DNA of 64,000 nucleotides from Eretmocerus hayati (taxonomy: Eukaryota; Arthropoda; Insecta; Hymenoptera; Aphelinidae). Location: the NCBI GenBank assembly GCA_029851415.1, contig CM056744.1, forward strand, positions 104,317,338-104,381,337, given 5' to 3'. Below are positions 12,211 to 22,782 of this stretch, piece after piece. Every line of letters starts with the position of its first letter. Position 1 is the first letter of the stretch. The position numbers were made by a program, and so were the translations under genes. A model generated the notes under the pieces. The model was given only the letters and a program-made list of their open reading frames with translations. It did not search any database and had not been told where the DNA came from.

Positions 12211-13123
12211 GGCTGCGTCCAGATTAAGCATATATGCATGTGCCGTGCAAGTTTCTAGGGGACCCGCGTGCAGACTGGGCCGGTACGGCAGATTGCCGTT
12301 TTTGAATTTTTTCAAGGTTTTCAAAGGTTTTCTGCTCTGCGCCCGTACTAAACTAATATATAGGCTGAGCATAAAGCTGCATGGCTGCATATAATTGATG
12401 TATATTGGGCTGCAAGGAAGTACTATAATCAGAGATGCTATATATTGTTTCAGAAATGATTCTGATCTCTGCAAATGGTGAGCTCCAGATTACATATATA
12501 CAGTTATACGTATATTCAGTGAGAGGTTAGGACAATCGACTCATAGTCAGCGTTGGCGCATCACATGCATTTTATATTGTAAAATCCTCTAAGCGGCAAC
12601 GTCCAGACCAATTTTCCCATGTTAAAAATGCACCCTGAACACAGTCATCTAGTGAACTACGCAAACGCTGCTCATAGTCAGTCCACAATAGTGATATGTG
12701 TCCACAAGAACTGATTCATTAAGTATTTTGATTAATTCAAATGCACTTGACAATCGTCTCCATAGTCAGTCCACAATAGTGGAGCTCACCATCTGCAGAG
12801 ATCAGAATCATTTCTGAAACATGAATTTATTACAAATAATTGTTGAACTACCTCAGGTGGCATCAATGATTGGCAAAAAATAATCGACAATTATAGCATC
12901 TCTGATTATAGTACTTCCTTGCAGCCCAATATACATCAATTATATGCAGCCATGCAGCTTTATGCTCAGCCTATATATTAGTTTAGTACGGGCGCAGAGC
13001 AGAAAACCTTTGAAAACCTTGAAAAAATTCAAAAACGGCAATCTGCCGTACCGGCCCAGTCTGCACGCGGGTCCCCTAGAAACTTGCACGGCACATGCAT
13101 ATATGCTTAATCTGGACGCAGCC
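12211..13123. mobile_element. 0.9-kb palindromic element inside the gag remnant
   Basis: Arms 12211-12440 and 12894-13123 (230 bases) pair at a constant sum of 25334, so without net indel. Further in, 12447-12486 pairs with 12781-12820 with one mismatch. The right side holds 73 extra bases (12821-12893) where the left has 6. The loop of about 290 bases contains the phrase CATAGTCAGTCCACAATAG twice. No transposase is visible. Gag-like reading resumes on both sides, which suggests insertion into the older LTR element. No target duplication is evident. Confidence 0.8.
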
Positions 13124-13357
13124 ATTCCGGTGGCACTTCGTGCGCTGCGATACGTGCTCGCGCAGCACGTCCTCTGCGCGAAGGGCCTTGGACTTGATGA
13201 TCCAGGGGAGCATGATCTCTTATTTCGTCCTCCATTTCTTCGTCGTCAGAATAATCGTCTTGAAGTTGGCCGTCTAGATCGTCGATCTCCATTTAGGTTA
13301 CTCGAAACCACTTTAAAATACGTCGAAGCTATCTTTCTCGACTTGGGATTGGATCCT

Positions 13358-13375
13358 GGTCACGGCACCAAATGT
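13358..13375 (-). promoter_or_regulatory. Primer-binding-like site and LTR edge
   Basis: On the minus strand an LTR-like end ...GATAACA (13379-13373) is followed after two bases by TGGTGCCGTGACC (13370-13358), a form typical of insect LTR-retrotransposon primer-binding sites. An acidic ORF starts 66 bases further on. The LTR would run to higher coordinates, but its other end and a partner LTR were not found. Confidence 0.5.
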
Positions 13376-13549
13376 TATCGAGAGAGGCAACGTTTAATTA
13401 CAGGTAGTTTATTCAGGAAGAACAGAGATATTTTATACAGGTTATGCGAACTATCTTGAGCAAGTCGTGACCCAATATTGAAGGTTGTTGAACCATTCAT
13501 TTGCTGTCGATGTTTTGTTTCCATGCAATAATTATCTCACATCAGTAAT

Positions 13550-13689
13550 ATGTACACTCGGGAGAGCAGTCTGAACTGTCCACTCTCCAGCCAACTTGAA
13601 GGTCAGCCTCTCCCATGCTATCAGCATAGAAGAGAGGCCTTTCAGTTGGCTGCAGTGTGGACAGTTCAGACTACTCCCTAGTGTATGTC
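13550..13689. repeat. 140-bp full-length hairpin (MITE-like)
   Basis: Two arms of about 60 bases (13551-13612 and 13632-13689) pair almost throughout, including CAGTCTGAACTGTCCAC against GTGGACAGTTCAGACT, around a loop of about 20 bases. It may be a small foldback transposon, or a hairpin RNA source if transcribed. It lies where the putative LTR would be. Confidence 0.7.
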
Positions 13690-14657
13690 CAATCCAGTTA
13701 CGTTTGAAAATTTCCTGCTTCGAGTCGACATTTTGTCCCAATTTTGACGTCATTGATCGGGAAACCTACAATTTCCGTTTATTCGCTGGCTCAAATCAAG
13801 CGAGATGATAGGACATCGATTCTTAACTCAGCAGTTTTCGAGACCTATTTTTGCAATATGAAGTTATCGTACAAAATCTTCACAACACGATTCATTCCGA
13901 GCTCCTCTGATGTTTCCGTCAATATATATTCTATTCCGTGATGTAGCTGGATGGTCTTGAAAGAAAGTAACACTAGTATTCAGGTTCCTGTTTATTTCTC
14001 AAAATTACATCAAGAAAATTTGAATGGCACTGTTACACCTTTCACACCCACGCAGTAGTTTTCACACATCACAATTAACTTACAAACAATCATTCGTTAG
14101 TAATGATAATTCATCAGTTCCTGTAAAATATTCACCTTAAAACTATTGAAAATCCACTCAATGAATTTGCATCATGCCTAGCATATGCCTAGCTTATAAT
14201 CCATGCTCATTGAGACAGGGGTTTTGATCAGCCCAAATGTGCGATGAAAGAGGAATTCAGATTATATGGATCTCATGGTTAGAGTTCAGGGATAGATATA
14301 TAGAAGCTGTTTTCTTTCACTGAGTTTTTCATACATTTGAGTCATTCTCCGGGTCTGATGTGGTGAGAGCAGGATATTTCTTCTAATTTGATAGTTATTC
14401 GGGGTCATACGTAAATATAGAAATATTATGAAAGTTGCGACGTCCACGCTCAACTGGGAAATCATCTTGAAGAATTTTATGGGGCCACGATGTTCTATCA
14501 AACCTCCCATCTAAGCTGTTAAAATGTTCGAAAATATCCAAGTACGCTCTCTGAATCCAAGCAATCGTGCCCGGATTGCGAAAATCCAAACAGTGTAAAC
14601 TAGACCTACAAAAGGCAAAATCGCAGAAAATGAAATACTCAACTAGTAGAATTTTTT

Positions 14658-15148
14658 TTATACGAGTTGAATATTTGGTCTCGTCGATCTTGAAGGGCGG
14701 TAGGGAACTAAATAAATTCTCAAAATTTCATGATGGAAATTTTGTTGCTACGTTTCGTCCACTAGGTTCTGTGGACCTCATCAAGCTTCAGGTTTGTTAT
14801 TCTTTAAATCGTCATGATATTTTTTGAACGATCTGGTAATAGAGCACAGACATAACGTCTAGCTCCTGTCAATACAAGTAAATAGAGTGAGTGACTCTAT
14901 TCATTCTATTCAGACTCACTCTATTTACTTGTATTGACAGGAGCTAGACGTTATGTCTGTGCTCTATTACAAGATCGTTCAAAAAATATCATGACGATCT
15001 AAAGAATAACAAACCTGAAGCCTGATGAGGTTCACAAAACCTAGTGGACGAAACGTTGCAATAAAATTTCCATCATGAAATTTTGGGAATTTATTTAGTT
15101 CCCCGCCGTCCTTCAAGATCGACGAGACCAAACATTCAACTCTTATAT
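14658..15148. mobile_element. Foldback with hammerhead motif, Penelope-related
   Basis: Arms of about 229 bases (14664-14892 and 14914-15142) pair around a 21-base spacer, with a few mismatches. Each arm contains the order GATGAGG, helix, GAAACGT, the same arrangement as in the Penelope tails at 4.3 and 7.1 kb. No coding sequence remains. I infer two inverted 3' ends of a Penelope-like element. It sits inside the receptor pseudogene. Confidence 0.7.
15022..15060 (+). ncRNA. Hammerhead ribozyme-like motif with intact CUGAUGA core
   Basis: CTGATGA (15022-15028), a bulged G, helix II GTTCAC/GTGGAC (six pairs with one G-U) closing an 8-base loop, then GAAAC (15050-15054) and GTTGCA. All core bases of the hammerhead up to GAAA are present. 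The cleavage triplet is not clearly kept (GCA where GUH is expected). The twin in the left arm (minus strand, about 14745-14783) has a perfect six-pair helix II but UUGAUGA, so C3 is changed. Confidence 0.55.
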
Positions 15149-15478
15149 TAACCATCAAGGACGAAAAAATCTACCAAAATCACTTTTGATAGTAGACTTT
15201 TTGTTGTCGAAGAAATAAACACTTCTCAAGATATTTTAGAGTCAAGACAATCGCGAGACAGACGTAATAAATCTTTCCCCAATCATAATTATATCTAGCA
15301 CTACTTGGAGACATCGAAGGTGAACCGGTTTTTGGACGCTATTGTTCCTCGTAAAGTAGCTTTTCTGTATCATTTTGAGATGTTATGATTCGGAAACTTC
15401 AATTCATGACTTCCCCAAGTAATTGTAACAATTTCACGTTTGCTGTAGTTACTAACACTATATTGTCACATAATGGTA

Positions 15479-16574
15479 CAGTACCCTCCAAAATTAATGG
15501 ATAATGAATAGTCTCAGTCAACCAACGAAATCTTCAATGTGGTTCGTCATATGGAAATTTCGAAAGAAGCATCTTGAAGATCACAAAAAAATCTATCGAT
15601 TCATGTGTTTTAAATATTCCAAAAGTATCTTTTGGTCGGTCTCAGTCAACGTTGAAATTTCAAAAAATTGATCCATCAATCAATCACTTGTATTTTTGAC
15701 GGGATTGATTGGATTGTGAGAATTCTTACGGGATGTTGTAGATCGTCTAAAAATCAACAAGTTTGATTCTCTGTAAAATTTTCCTACGACCCTTCCCGCC
15801 GGAGCCACGAGCTTAGAGAGAAAAATTTGTATTACACAGGCTGCTTATGGAGATACCGAGCCTGGCACCTGTTCCATTTCCTCTCGCTCTATTCTAGTGC
15901 AAAATTGAATGGGAAAAATATCATGGCACATGAGTTCGATGTTAAATTATCTCATCTTTCAGAATATTCTATCAGATTTTATCTCAAGTGTAATATGCAC
16001 GGCCAAAACATGGAATAAATCAGTTTTCATAGCAAAACTTGAAAAATCGTTGTCACCTCAAATATGAGACAAAAATCTGATCAAAAATTCTGAAAGATGA
16101 GATCATTTAACGTCGAAATCATGTGCTATGATACTTTTTTCATCCAATTTCGCACCAGAATAGAGCGAGAGAGAATTGAGCCAGTGCCAGCGTCGGTATC
16201 TCCATAAGCACCCCATGTTAATACAAAATTTTCTTTCGGAGCTCGTAAGTCAGACGGGAAGGGTCGTACGAAAATCTTACAGAGGGCCAAATTTTGAGAT
16301 TTTTGAACGATCTACAACATCCCGTGAGAATTTTTACAATCGAATGAATCCCGTCAAAAATACGAGTGATTGATTAATGGATGAATTTTTTGAAATTTCA
16401 ACGTTGACTGAGACCGACCAAAAAATACTTTTGAAATATTTTAAATACATGAATCGATAGATTTTTTTGTGATCTTCAAGGTGCTCTTTTCAAAATTCCC
16501 ATACGACGAACCGCATTGAAGATTTCGTTGGTTGACTGAGACTATCCATTGTCCATTAATTTTGGAGGGTACTG
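15479..16574. mobile_element. 1.1-kb foldback element with TA target duplication
   Basis: It starts CAGTACCCTCCAAAATTAAT and ends with the inverted form. TA flanks both sides (15477-15478 and 16575-16576), as for Tc1/mariner-type insertions. The two halves pair over almost their whole length around a centre near 16026, with scattered mismatches, so the terminal repeats are about 540 bases each. No transposase is encoded; it is nonautonomous. It interrupts the receptor pseudogene. Confidence 0.8.
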
Positions 16575-17257
16575 TATATCCGGTGAATTCGCAATGTGAA
16601 TTCCACCCACTATCAGATGGAATCCAGCGAAATTTTTTTCCTTACTGAAGACTGATGCCGTTTCTGGAGTCAGCATTTGCTTTTTAAAAGTATCTTTGAA
16701 GGGATTGTATGAGTGAATATGAAATCTTGCGATCAGTTCTCACATTCAAATTAATCTCACTCTCCACCATGTGATTGCTTTGACTCCACTGAATAACCGT
16801 TACATCAATGAAATTGGATAATCTTATTTTACGAAAGAATCGACTGTAATCAACGTCTCCATCGCTAATCACACGAATGATATGTCTGTCTTGGATTCAT
16901 AAATTCATCTGCATGAGATATTCCAGCATAATTATCATTTGGATGAAAATATCAGACCCATCTTTGATTTTGACCACATGCATTGTCAAACTCAATCGAT
17001 CGGAAGCAATTCTCAACTCGAGCATAGGGCATTTTTTTATCTTACCCGGTTATGATTATTCCTTATATTTTGAGAATATTTCTGGAATCATAACTATTGC
17101 ATGGAAGGTGTTGATTGCTATTTCGAATGATCTTGTTGGCAGGCTTTTTATGATTGAAAAATTCTTCAACAATCGCATTTACCATGTATGGTGCAAGATT
17201 TTCGTCAATATAGTTGAATGTGCCACGAGGGCAGTTGATAGTTCCGCTTCCATATAG

Positions 17258-17982
17258 TTTTTTGGAAGAAATTTCTGGCTCTATAATATATCATGTTATA
17301 ATGTGCTATCTAGGATTTGTTGTTCGTACGCATACACACCACCGCGGGCTCGACTGACGAGCCGATTTTTGCCAGTGGGTTAGGTAATGGCCATATACTG
17401 GACGACAAGTGTTTCCCGACTTTTCTTGATATAATTTTGTCATGTGTAAATGCGTTGAATGGTTTGACATTCAAGAGGATTGTAGGGAAAACCTGGTGTG
17501 AATATTTTTTGTACATATTGATAATCAATATAGCTAGTTCTCGTGGTATTTGGTGAGACTTTCTTTCGAAATATGTCAAATTTCTAACTTTATACTATTC
17601 CCCCGAATAATTGCTAGAGCAGATGCGTACTATCTGCAGAAATATTCATTCAAACATTTGAACTTGATCAATGCAAAGCAAACGATGAGATTGGATTTCG
17701 AAAAAATGCTTCACGGGGCAGGATTCGGCAAAAGACCAAGAGGATTCGGTTAGTCTAAGGATGAAGAATGAGATCCAAGTCCGACTGATCTTATCACTCC
17801 CTTAAGCTACTTTTCGATTTGAATTATATATTTGATGAATATCTCGCATTGTTTCACAGCGATTGTTCTCACCTTCATGGAAATATTCGAAATCAATTAG
17901 CCAAATTATACACCTCTGTCTCGCGTGATCTACGCTGATCTACAAAAATGATCTATTATAGCAAAAATTTTGATATGTCCTC
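17258..17982. other. Spacer between the receptor pseudogene and the intact receptor
   Basis: A minus-strand open stretch at 17310-17579 (89 codons) has no convincing similarity to either receptor. No promoter or RNA gene is recognised. Confidence 0.4.
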
Positions 17983-20031
17983 CTATATCTGGACCGTTGT
18001 TCGTTTCTGATGAGTTAAAAACAGGTTATTTTTCCTAATTCGGGGTTTTTTTGGCGATGAATGAGCGTATTGGTAGAAATCACTCATTAATTTGACAATT
18101 TCTGTCTTTCCAATGTAGCGCTTCCAAATGAATTCACCAATTAGCACAACAAAGCCCACAGAGTAACCCACGAGTAAAACTGGCCACAACTGTGATTCTA
18201 AAGGTACCTCGTCATCTTTTTGTAGCTCAGGTTCTAACGATTTATCGATGCCGTTTGATATGAGAGGCGAATCGAAATTCTTCCACCACGAATCAAGATG
18301 TCCAGTCTCTGAAAATCTGGTTATCAATTCCTCCATACGAGTTTTGATAAACACTATACTCTCATCATTTAGTTCAATGGATGGCATTAAAATGTGAATT
18401 GGATTTTCGATTTTATCCACTTGCCACTCGTGATCCGACTTTGAAATGTATTCTGGACTTTTCGAAAGGGAGATGCAGAAATTTATCGTATCATCTATGA
18501 TTGAGGTAGGGTTCTTTTTAAAACAAAATAAATTCGACCCAGGAATCGGACGTCGATGTTGTGTGTGATTCTCGATTTTTTTCAAAATTTCGTCTTTAAA
18601 CAAAACTTGGAAAAATGGATACTGATAGGTATCCATAACTAATTCTATTTCTGCATTGGCTAGATCTCGGAAGGTTTTAATTTCAGGCAGCTTTTGATGC
18701 ATCAAAAAAATTTGATACATGTAATCAGAGCCGTAAGTCACTATTATGAGAGTTGCGATATAAATGCTCATCTGGAAAATCATCTCGGACAATTTCATGG
18801 TCCCATGGTGCTTTATCGAACCTCCCATCTGGGCTGTCAAAATGTTCAAAAAGTTCCAATTACGCTCTCTAAATCCAAGCAAACGTGTCCAGATTGCAAA
18901 AATCCATGCAATGTATATAAGTATACTGAAGATTATGATGGAGGCAAACGAGATACTTCTTTCATAGACTTTCCGTCGCCTAAGATAAATCCATAGTTTT
19001 ATGAATCTTGGGATATAAATTGACGAGTGATATTCAGAGTATACCTGTCCCACATATGATGAATCTTCAACATTTCTATCAAACTGATCCATCCAATCAT
19101 TAAATGGTAAATCAATCTGAGGAGATAACCATGTATTGTATGACTTGGGTTCGTATTTTTCGCCATTATTTTTCTTATATTTTCGTAAGCTACAATTCAT
19201 AGCTTCAATCAGTGATAGGAAGAGAGGCATATCTCTCTTATATCCTAATCTAATATTGATGATATCGAGAGAGATCTCCTCCGGTATAACTATTTCATCA
19301 CTTTTTTCGTATTCTTTTATCAGTAAAGGGTATTCACCAAAATTTTTTAAAACTCTCAGGAACGGCTCCATCTGTGCAGTCAAAATTTGCCTCCTGACAT
19401 TTCCATTGAAAGGATCGTACGAGTAAACGAAAACGTCATCCACTTTTCTGATCGTTGAATTGCTCATTGACCTGTTAGTAGAACGCATCTGGTTCCACTC
19501 AACCATAGTTACGTCGATAAAATCCCATGACCAAACCGATTGGAAGAAATTTTCCAAATTGATGTCTGTATTCTTCACTATATTGATCACCAACTTACCT
19601 CGAAACCATGGACTCATTTTTGAGGAATAGTTTAACATAGTTCGTATATTTTCTAAGACGTTGGATCTACTCGTCATCTCTATTATTCCAAACATTAGAC
19701 TTAATCCTTCTGGGGTATGTCTAATCAAATTTTCATGAGGTTGAGATTGGATGTCGATTTGTCTCATTTTTTCAATAGTTTTGAAGTCGTAATAGCTGGA
19801 TGCCACGTACTGATTTGCTTTTTGAACAATTTTCTTTCCAAGGTGCGAAATTTGATCAAAGTCTTCAGCAATTACATTAACTCTGTGTGGTGATAGATCA
19901 TTTTCGATGTGATCGAATAAGTAGTCCAATAGAATATCTTCATTTGCTTCAAACGATTGAGAATATATTGGCATCAGAAACTTGATGATTAAACTGAGTA
20001 TTTCTTGTCTCATGATGTTATATGAAAACAT
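17983..20031 (-). CDS. Divergent ionotropic receptor, intact, single exon
   Basis: A 682-residue protein from an ATG at 20031. Insect ionotropic receptors are ligand-gated cation channels related to glutamate receptors, used in smell, taste and other senses in neuron dendrites. The layout fits: a hydrophobic start (a second Met at residue 7 would also give a signal-like stretch), a long extracellular region, a first membrane segment near 359-381, a pore loop near 392-402, a second segment near 417-435, a ligand-binding second lobe, a third segment near 614-633 and a short basic tail. The length is normal for the family. The absence of introns is typical of divergent receptors. A broken paralogue lies just downstream on the same strand. 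Orthology to a numbered receptor cannot be set, and the ligand is unknown. Confidence 0.88.
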   Translation of the reverse strand: MFSYNIMRQEILSLIIKFLMPIYSQSFEANEDILLDYLFDHIENDLSPHRVNVIAEDFDQISHLGKKIVQKANQYVASSYYDFKTIEKMRQIDIQSQPHENLIRHTPEGLSLMFGIIEMTSRSNVLENIRTMLNYSSKMSPWFRGKLVINIVKNTDINLENFFQSVWSWDFIDVTMVEWNQMRSTNRSMSNSTIRKVDDVFVYSYDPFNGNVRRQILTAQMEPFLRVLKNFGEYPLLIKEYEKSDEIVIPEEISLDIINIRLGYKRDMPLFLSLIEAMNCSLRKYKKNNGEKYEPKSYNTWLSPQIDLPFNDWMDQFDRNVEDSSYVGQVYSEYHSSIYIPRFIKLWIYLRRRKVYERSISFASIIIFSILIYIAWIFAIWTRLLGFRERNWNFLNILTAQMGGSIKHHGTMKLSEMIFQMSIYIATLIIVTYGSDYMYQIFLMHQKLPEIKTFRDLANAEIELVMDTYQYPFFQVLFKDEILKKIENHTQHRRPIPGSNLFCFKKNPTSIIDDTINFCISLSKSPEYISKSDHEWQVDKIENPIHILMPSIELNDESIVFIKTRMEELITRFSETGHLDSWWKNFDSPLISNGIDKSLEPELQKDDEVPLESQLWPVLLVGYSVGFVVLIGEFIWKRYIGKTEIVKLMSDFYQYAHSSPKKPRIRKNNLFLTHQKRTTVQI

Positions 20032-22104
20032 TCAAACCATCAGTTTTTGTTGTAATGAGATTCTTGAGATTCTGTTCGCACTGTTCAAAATTTCTGGTTT
20101 CACTGACTAGCAACTTACCTCTAGGGATGTTTCACATTCAAAATTTGTTGTATATGCCGATCATTATTTTAACGATGTGTACACCTTATACATTGGTAAC
20201 GTGAACGATCTAAATGGACGTTGAAATATTGAAAATAAAATTGATTGAGCAAATTATTGGAAACCAAAAGCACACCTAGCAATGAAACTTCATACAAATA
20301 TTGACTGAGGAAATAATTCGCAATTTAATCTTGGAAAAATTGATATCAGGAAATAGTAATAATTTAGGAGGTTGTCTCAATGTGATGAAATTATTAAGCC
20401 AATTTGCCATATTATCCCCTTCCTCACGATATGACCAAAGTCAGAATGTATAATAGGAAAATTGAGAATGTGGGTGAGTTTACTTGACCAAAAATTTCTA
20501 TTCAAGTCCAACCTATCTACCTGCGAAAGACTAAACAGTCGTTTTTGGAGGAAAAAAGACTTTACCCATGATGAGATGGCTCAAATGAGTTATCTGAATG
20601 CAGTGACCGAGTTATGAGTTTTATGTTTGCGATTCATAAGCATCTCATTGCGTTGCATCCGCCATCGTGCCGTGCATTATCGTGTTCTCGGGACACATGG
20701 TTGTCAATTGCAAGCGGATCTCACATGACCTCTTCAACTGATGCGTGCGCCTGGATAAAGAGTCGAGGGTTCGAAGAGATGAAGAGACGTCAGCCCTGTC
20801 CACCTTGGCCACTCTGACTTCTCCTAATGCGTAACCCCTGGCCCAATTTTATGCATGTGCTACCGTGCCCGGCCAAAACTGCGAAATTCGTCACGTGTTG
20901 TGGCACGGGCTGGAGCATGACCCTGGGTATATGTGCTATTGCATATGCACATTTCCAGGAGACTCAGTCCAGTTAATATCTTTTTCTATTTTTTCGTTTC
21001 TAACTTCAAATCTTTTGCTGGACCTGAGAATGTCATCTCTCAGAATGTATCAAAATTTTTTCGTGTGAATGTGTTAATACACAAGTATTGCCACTTCAAA
21101 CAAGTTGAGATTCAAAGATTTTCATTTTTCAGACCACCCTAGTGTGCCAACTTTGTACGTGTGAGGGAAACGATTTTTCGACAATTCACGACCAGAAATA
21201 ATTAAACGTGCCTCTGCCAGTCGGGAGGAGTGAACCAAACGAATTTTTTCTTGATTGTTGTGTAGCCAAGTTCTACCAAAAAATTTTTAGAATATATGTT
21301 TTTGAGAAATCGAATTCTTAGTACTTTTCGCAAAATATTCATTTCCAAGAAACTACCGGCCTATATTGGCCCAATAACAATTCTTTGCCATCCACATCAT
21401 GCAATATGATTATGTGTGAGAGAGTTTCCAAGGAAATGTGAAGATCCCGCTGATTCATTGAATTTTACCATCCCAAAAAGGTCAGAAATCGAAGTTTGGC
21501 TCATGAACTCAAAAATATCATAACTCCTATATGGAGAGGTTTAGAACAAAACAAAAAAATACGTATCTCGTTATTCTGACCCTAGAATCATATGTTTTGG
21601 AGCGGGGAAGATCCGTTTCATCGACCTTTCTGGCTACCCGGTCTTAACTGGATTGAGTCACGAGGGACCTCTCCATTCATCACAATATTGAAATTCTTTC
21701 ATTTTTACTACATACTGTGAAAAATACTTGAGTTACATATATAAGATTCAGACCCCACTGACAAACGATATGATTACAAAATGATAATCTTCTTATATGT
21801 TTGCCCTGCATGAAATGTTCTTTTCATTGAGGGATGAGCAAAATTGAATCTTCCATGTATGTTTTCCCAGTTTGTTCGAATACTATCATAATAACTGAGA
21901 AATATTGAAACAGCATTGCAGTACAACGGCTTGTATTTGAATATCTTCACCAAAATTGTATGCTTATACATTTCGTGGATTCTCTCACGAAAGGAATAAT
22001 ACATTTTTCCTGCATAAACAGATACAGATCGTTGAAATGAAACTTTGATTAATGAATCTTTGGATATCGATTCAGGGCTAACTATACGATAGAGAAATAC
22101 AATG
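20032..22104. other. Intergenic stretch without a recognised gene
   Basis: Slightly GC-richer sequence at 20580-20950 holds short open frames and CGTGCCCGG/GGCACGGGC in inverted form. A minus-strand frame at 21774-22115 (113 codons) has no family signal. I see no tRNA. Confidence 0.45.
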
Positions 22105-22255
22105 AAATATCCCAATAGCGGACACCTCTGATCGCATCAAATTGTCCGCTATATGGAGGTGACCGCTAATTAAAGGCTCATTTCTGTGGTTATTGCCAAT
22201 CGCAAAACAATTGTCCGTTATTCAGAGGTGCCCGCTAATCGGAGGTGTCCGTCAA
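22105..22255. repeat. Remnant of a pogo/Tigger-like element
   Basis: Phrases such as GCGGACACCTCT, TCCGCTATATGGAGGTG and CGGAGGTGTCCG recur in alternating orientation within 150 bases. Such repeats are common in the ends of pogo-type DNA transposons of arthropods. No full terminal repeat or target duplication is seen. Confidence 0.4.
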
Positions 22256-22712
22256 GGGAGAGCTCACTGAATTGAATTTTGCTACTGGATCGATTCCGTG
22301 GATACTAAAGGCAAACCGTCTTCAATATGGTTGAAAATTGATCTACGTGGGTGTTCTCTTACTGCCGATCGAGAATGATCTAGAATCTCGCACTCCCCCC
22401 AATACTTTTCATCCTTTTTTGTTCGCTGTCTAGTATCCCAGCATCATCCGCGTCCGCAAACATTACTTCCGTAACCGATCGATGATTCGAGCATTGCATA
22501 GACTTATCTAAGCTTAGTTACGTAGTTTTCAAGCTTCTGAGATCACCTGTCTACGCTCTATTCACCTCGCACTTTCTCCTTCTCTATCAACAATATATTA
22601 CACCAGAACTGCCTACAATGACTACGTCAAAACCCATCTAATCTATACTAATGCATCTAAGAATCTCATAATCATTCTAAAATTTTCTCCAAATCATTTC
22701 ATCCAAGGCCCC

Positions 22713-22720
22713 TATAAATA
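22713..22720 (+). promoter_or_regulatory. TATA box of His-rich gene 1
   Basis: TATAAATA, 63 bases before the ATG, which leaves a 5' UTR of about 35-40 bases for a start site about 30 bases downstream. Confidence 0.75.
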
Positions 22721-22782
22721 CTCACAACAAATTCGCCTCGGGCGACGAGTCTACTGCTTGGCGTACATTTAAAGCAACGAAC

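Larger units (their letters stand above)
11271..13292 (-). pseudogene. LTR-retrotransposon gag-like coding remnant
   Basis: Minus-strand coding pieces start with an ATG at 13292 just inside a primer-binding-like site. The N-terminal piece (13292-13124) is acidic (MEIDDLDGQLQDDYSDDEE) and then basic (RRGRAARARIAAHEVPPEW). After the palindrome at 12211-13123 comes a repetitive Arg/Pro region, where RRGRLAEQ and GVPPPVAV recur. It closes with another acidic-basic piece, LESDDEEYEIPRKRSK, ending at a stop at 11271. Frames shift between units, so the gene is broken. The gag assignment rests on position next to an LTR/PBS junction, not on a recognised capsid domain. The region is far richer in GC than its surroundings. 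Confidence 0.45.
14286..17257 (-). pseudogene. Ionotropic receptor pseudogene, split by two insertions
   Basis: A minus-strand paralogue of the intact receptor at 17983-20031. From 17257 down it encodes an N-terminal piece with FNYIDENLAPYMVNAIVEE, matching FDHIENDLSPHRVNVIAED of the intact gene. After frameshifts, 16872-16690 reads FFRKIRLSNFIDVTVIQW against FFQSVWSWDFIDVTMVEW. The pore region lies at 14640-14380, with MGGLIEHRGPIKFFKMISQ against MGGSIKHHGTMKLSEMIFQ. Between these parts sit a foldback at 14658-15148 and a TA-flanked foldback at 15479-16574. Frameshifts, stops and loss of the third membrane segment show it is dead. Tandem arrangement with the intact copy points to local duplication. 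Confidence 0.85.

Noticed and set aside
11579..12227. Plus-strand Arg/Val/His-rich open frames over the minisatellite
   Set aside because: They are the complement of a repeat whose minus-strand reading links to the acidic N-terminal and C-terminal gag-like pieces; the plus strand has no start context or continuation.
17310..17579. Further ionotropic receptor fragment upstream of the pseudogene
   Set aside because: I could not align it convincingly to any part of the intact receptor.
20614..20960. tRNA or other structured RNA gene in a GC-richer patch
   Set aside because: A GGGTTCGAA-like loop exists, but no acceptor or anticodon stems could be formed around it.
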